From: Auanema rhodensis
Lineage: Eukaryota; Nematoda; Chromadorea; Rhabditida; Rhabditidae
DNA: 64,000 bases
Direction: 5' to 3'
NCBI GenBank assembly: GCA_964057225.1
Contig: OZ059897.1
Coordinates: 9,114,001-9,178,000, forward strand
Position 1 is the stretch's first letter. Each line of letters starts with the position of its first letter. This document shows positions 62,940-64,000 of this stretch, piece after piece. The notes beneath the pieces are model-generated. The model worked only from the letters and a program-made list of their open reading frames with translations, was not told the DNA's origin and made no database searches. Position numbers and translations under genes: made by a program.

Positions 62940-63055
62940 GTTAAGCTCGGAGATCTAACTCTAAAAAGGGGCTCTGGCTGTACACAACTCAAAAGCTCAT
63001 TCGATCTTAAAGCCTCCCCCGCTTTTGCTTTAGCTCTGCTCCGCCCTAAGTTACC
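62940..63055. repeat. GC-rich island, possible dispersed repeat
   Basis: About 115 bases of clearly higher GC than anything nearby, including CCTCCCCCGC and GGGGCTCTGGCTG. Its minus-strand frame reads AKAGEALRSNELLSCVQPEP and LFRVRSPSLTTKV, which reminds me of a repeated hypothetical-protein fragment in nematode proteomes, so it may be a piece of a dispersed element. The plus strand is also open. It is not a recognisable tRNA, snRNA or SL RNA. Confidence 0.3.
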
Positions 63056-64000
63056 TTTCTCATGTATTTTCAAGTATTTTTGGTTGATCAGAAATTTTTT
63101 CATTCACATAGAATAACGAACACAGTTTTGTGAGTCTATTCAACTCAACTTTTCATTATAATTTGCTCAAATTTTTCCATTTTTTTGAAAATATCAAGAA
63201 ACAGCCGACAAACATTCTAATGCAACCTTCTTTTCTTTTCTTTGTTCTTTTCAAGATAGGAAAAGCAGAAAAGCCAGACAATCGGAAGTGGTTCAAGCGC
63301 AAGCCACACAACATGCAGATGAGTTTTATGAACTTACTTTGATTGAAACATTTAGAAAAAAATGTTTACAAAAGAGAGGAAGGATCAGTGAAACAAACTA
63401 AAGAAAAACATCAAAAAAGAAAGTTGGAAATGTTTTTTTTGAAACATCATAAGAGAGGATTACCAACCTTAAAAAAACGAATATTCATGATACAACTCAA
63501 AATATATTTTGTTCGAAAACTATATTGTTAGTCGATATAATCGATATTTGTTGAAACACAAAACTACTAAATCAGAAAGATATAGAAATTCACTGAATGA
63601 ACAGCTCGTAAATCGAAAATAAATTCAGATAATACACCATACGGAGATGTAGAAGCTAACTGATGACGATGGTAAAGATAAGGACGATGATAACAATGTC
63701 GTTAGATGATGATTACAAGAAACGAAGAGAAGATGTAAGCCTGAGACACGGCAATGAAGTTTAAAACTAGAAACAACCGAGCTTTCTTCCTTTTTTTTTT
63801 TCAAAAAAAAAAAAATAAAATTGAAAATAGAATAAGTAAGTATGAGAGATGAGAAACATAAACAGTTTGTTTCTTGTTCATCTGTTAAAAGAATTTCATT
63901 TTTCAGTACTTCCAAGAAATAGAAAAAATTATTTTCGCGAAAAAAAGTTTTGATGAAGAAGAAGAAGAAGAAGAGTTTGACTTCAAGTTCTTCTTTTTTT

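Larger units (their letters stand above)
59497..64000. other. Upstream region of the RhoGEF gene
   Basis: AT-rich, plus-strand purine-rich DNA. A CAG on the minus strand at 59499-59501, two bases before the ATG, could be a 5'-UTR or spliced-leader acceptor. The interval contains GAC/GAT repeats (60155-60203), GA blocks (62440-62475) and GAA repeats (63951-63975). Near 62700-62748 the minus strand reads EKQKLETLRRKFKLQ, a coding-like coil without a clear donor, and a GC-rich island lies at 62940-63055 (separate entry). Promoter elements were not identified. Confidence 0.5.

Overview
The window is AT-rich eukaryotic DNA with very low gene density, and it looks like a free-living or parasitic nematode, probably rhabditid. 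The reasons are 46-60 nt introns bounded by GTAAGT-type donors and TTTCAG acceptors, a phosphodiesterase-4 N-terminus that resembles Caenorhabditis pde-4 from memory, and BEL/Pao and Polinton relics. All convincing host exons lie on the minus strand, so the genes read from right to left. The plus strand is correspondingly purine-rich over long stretches, full of GA, TA and trinucleotide microsatellites.

Right half (59496-49009, minus): a complete PLEKHG5-like Rho guanine-nucleotide exchange factor. I assembled 18 coding exons with matching phases at every junction (896 codons plus stop). The product has a DH domain, a PH domain, a long Ser-rich tail and a proline-rich C-terminus. A 13-codon first exon is separated from the rest by a 5.7 kb intron; most other introns are tiny.

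Middle (about 40559-47405): an island of dead mobile elements. It holds a Polinton/Maverick relic (adenain-like protease piece and a broken type B DNA polymerase that has lost its motif-A Asp), an intron-containing retropepsin gene on the opposite strand with two stop codons, and a BEL/Pao array. The array is a 2.5 kb imperfect palindrome (LTR-gag-integrase tail facing integrase tail-gag-LTR), joined in tandem to an LTR-gag-LTR deletion derivative with two 429 bp LTRs.

Left half (36177-11081, minus): the 5' region of a pde-4/dunce cAMP phosphodiesterase gene. The 229-codon exon ending at 11081 carries the RRESFLYR hallmark of UCR1. Upstream on the same strand are further coding-like exons at 12907, 20776, 27292 and 36177. 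All those that could splice to the missing UCR1 exon end in the same phase (2), suggesting an array of alternative promoters and N-termini. The catalytic exons are not in the window and would lie beyond position 1.

The rest (about 75 percent of the window) is intronic or intergenic, with simple repeats, a few striking clusters of ACGTG-type sites and several orphan coding-like segments. The two main genes touch opposite ends of small-GTPase and cAMP signalling, but nothing shows that they act together. No tRNA, rRNA or CRISPR was seen.
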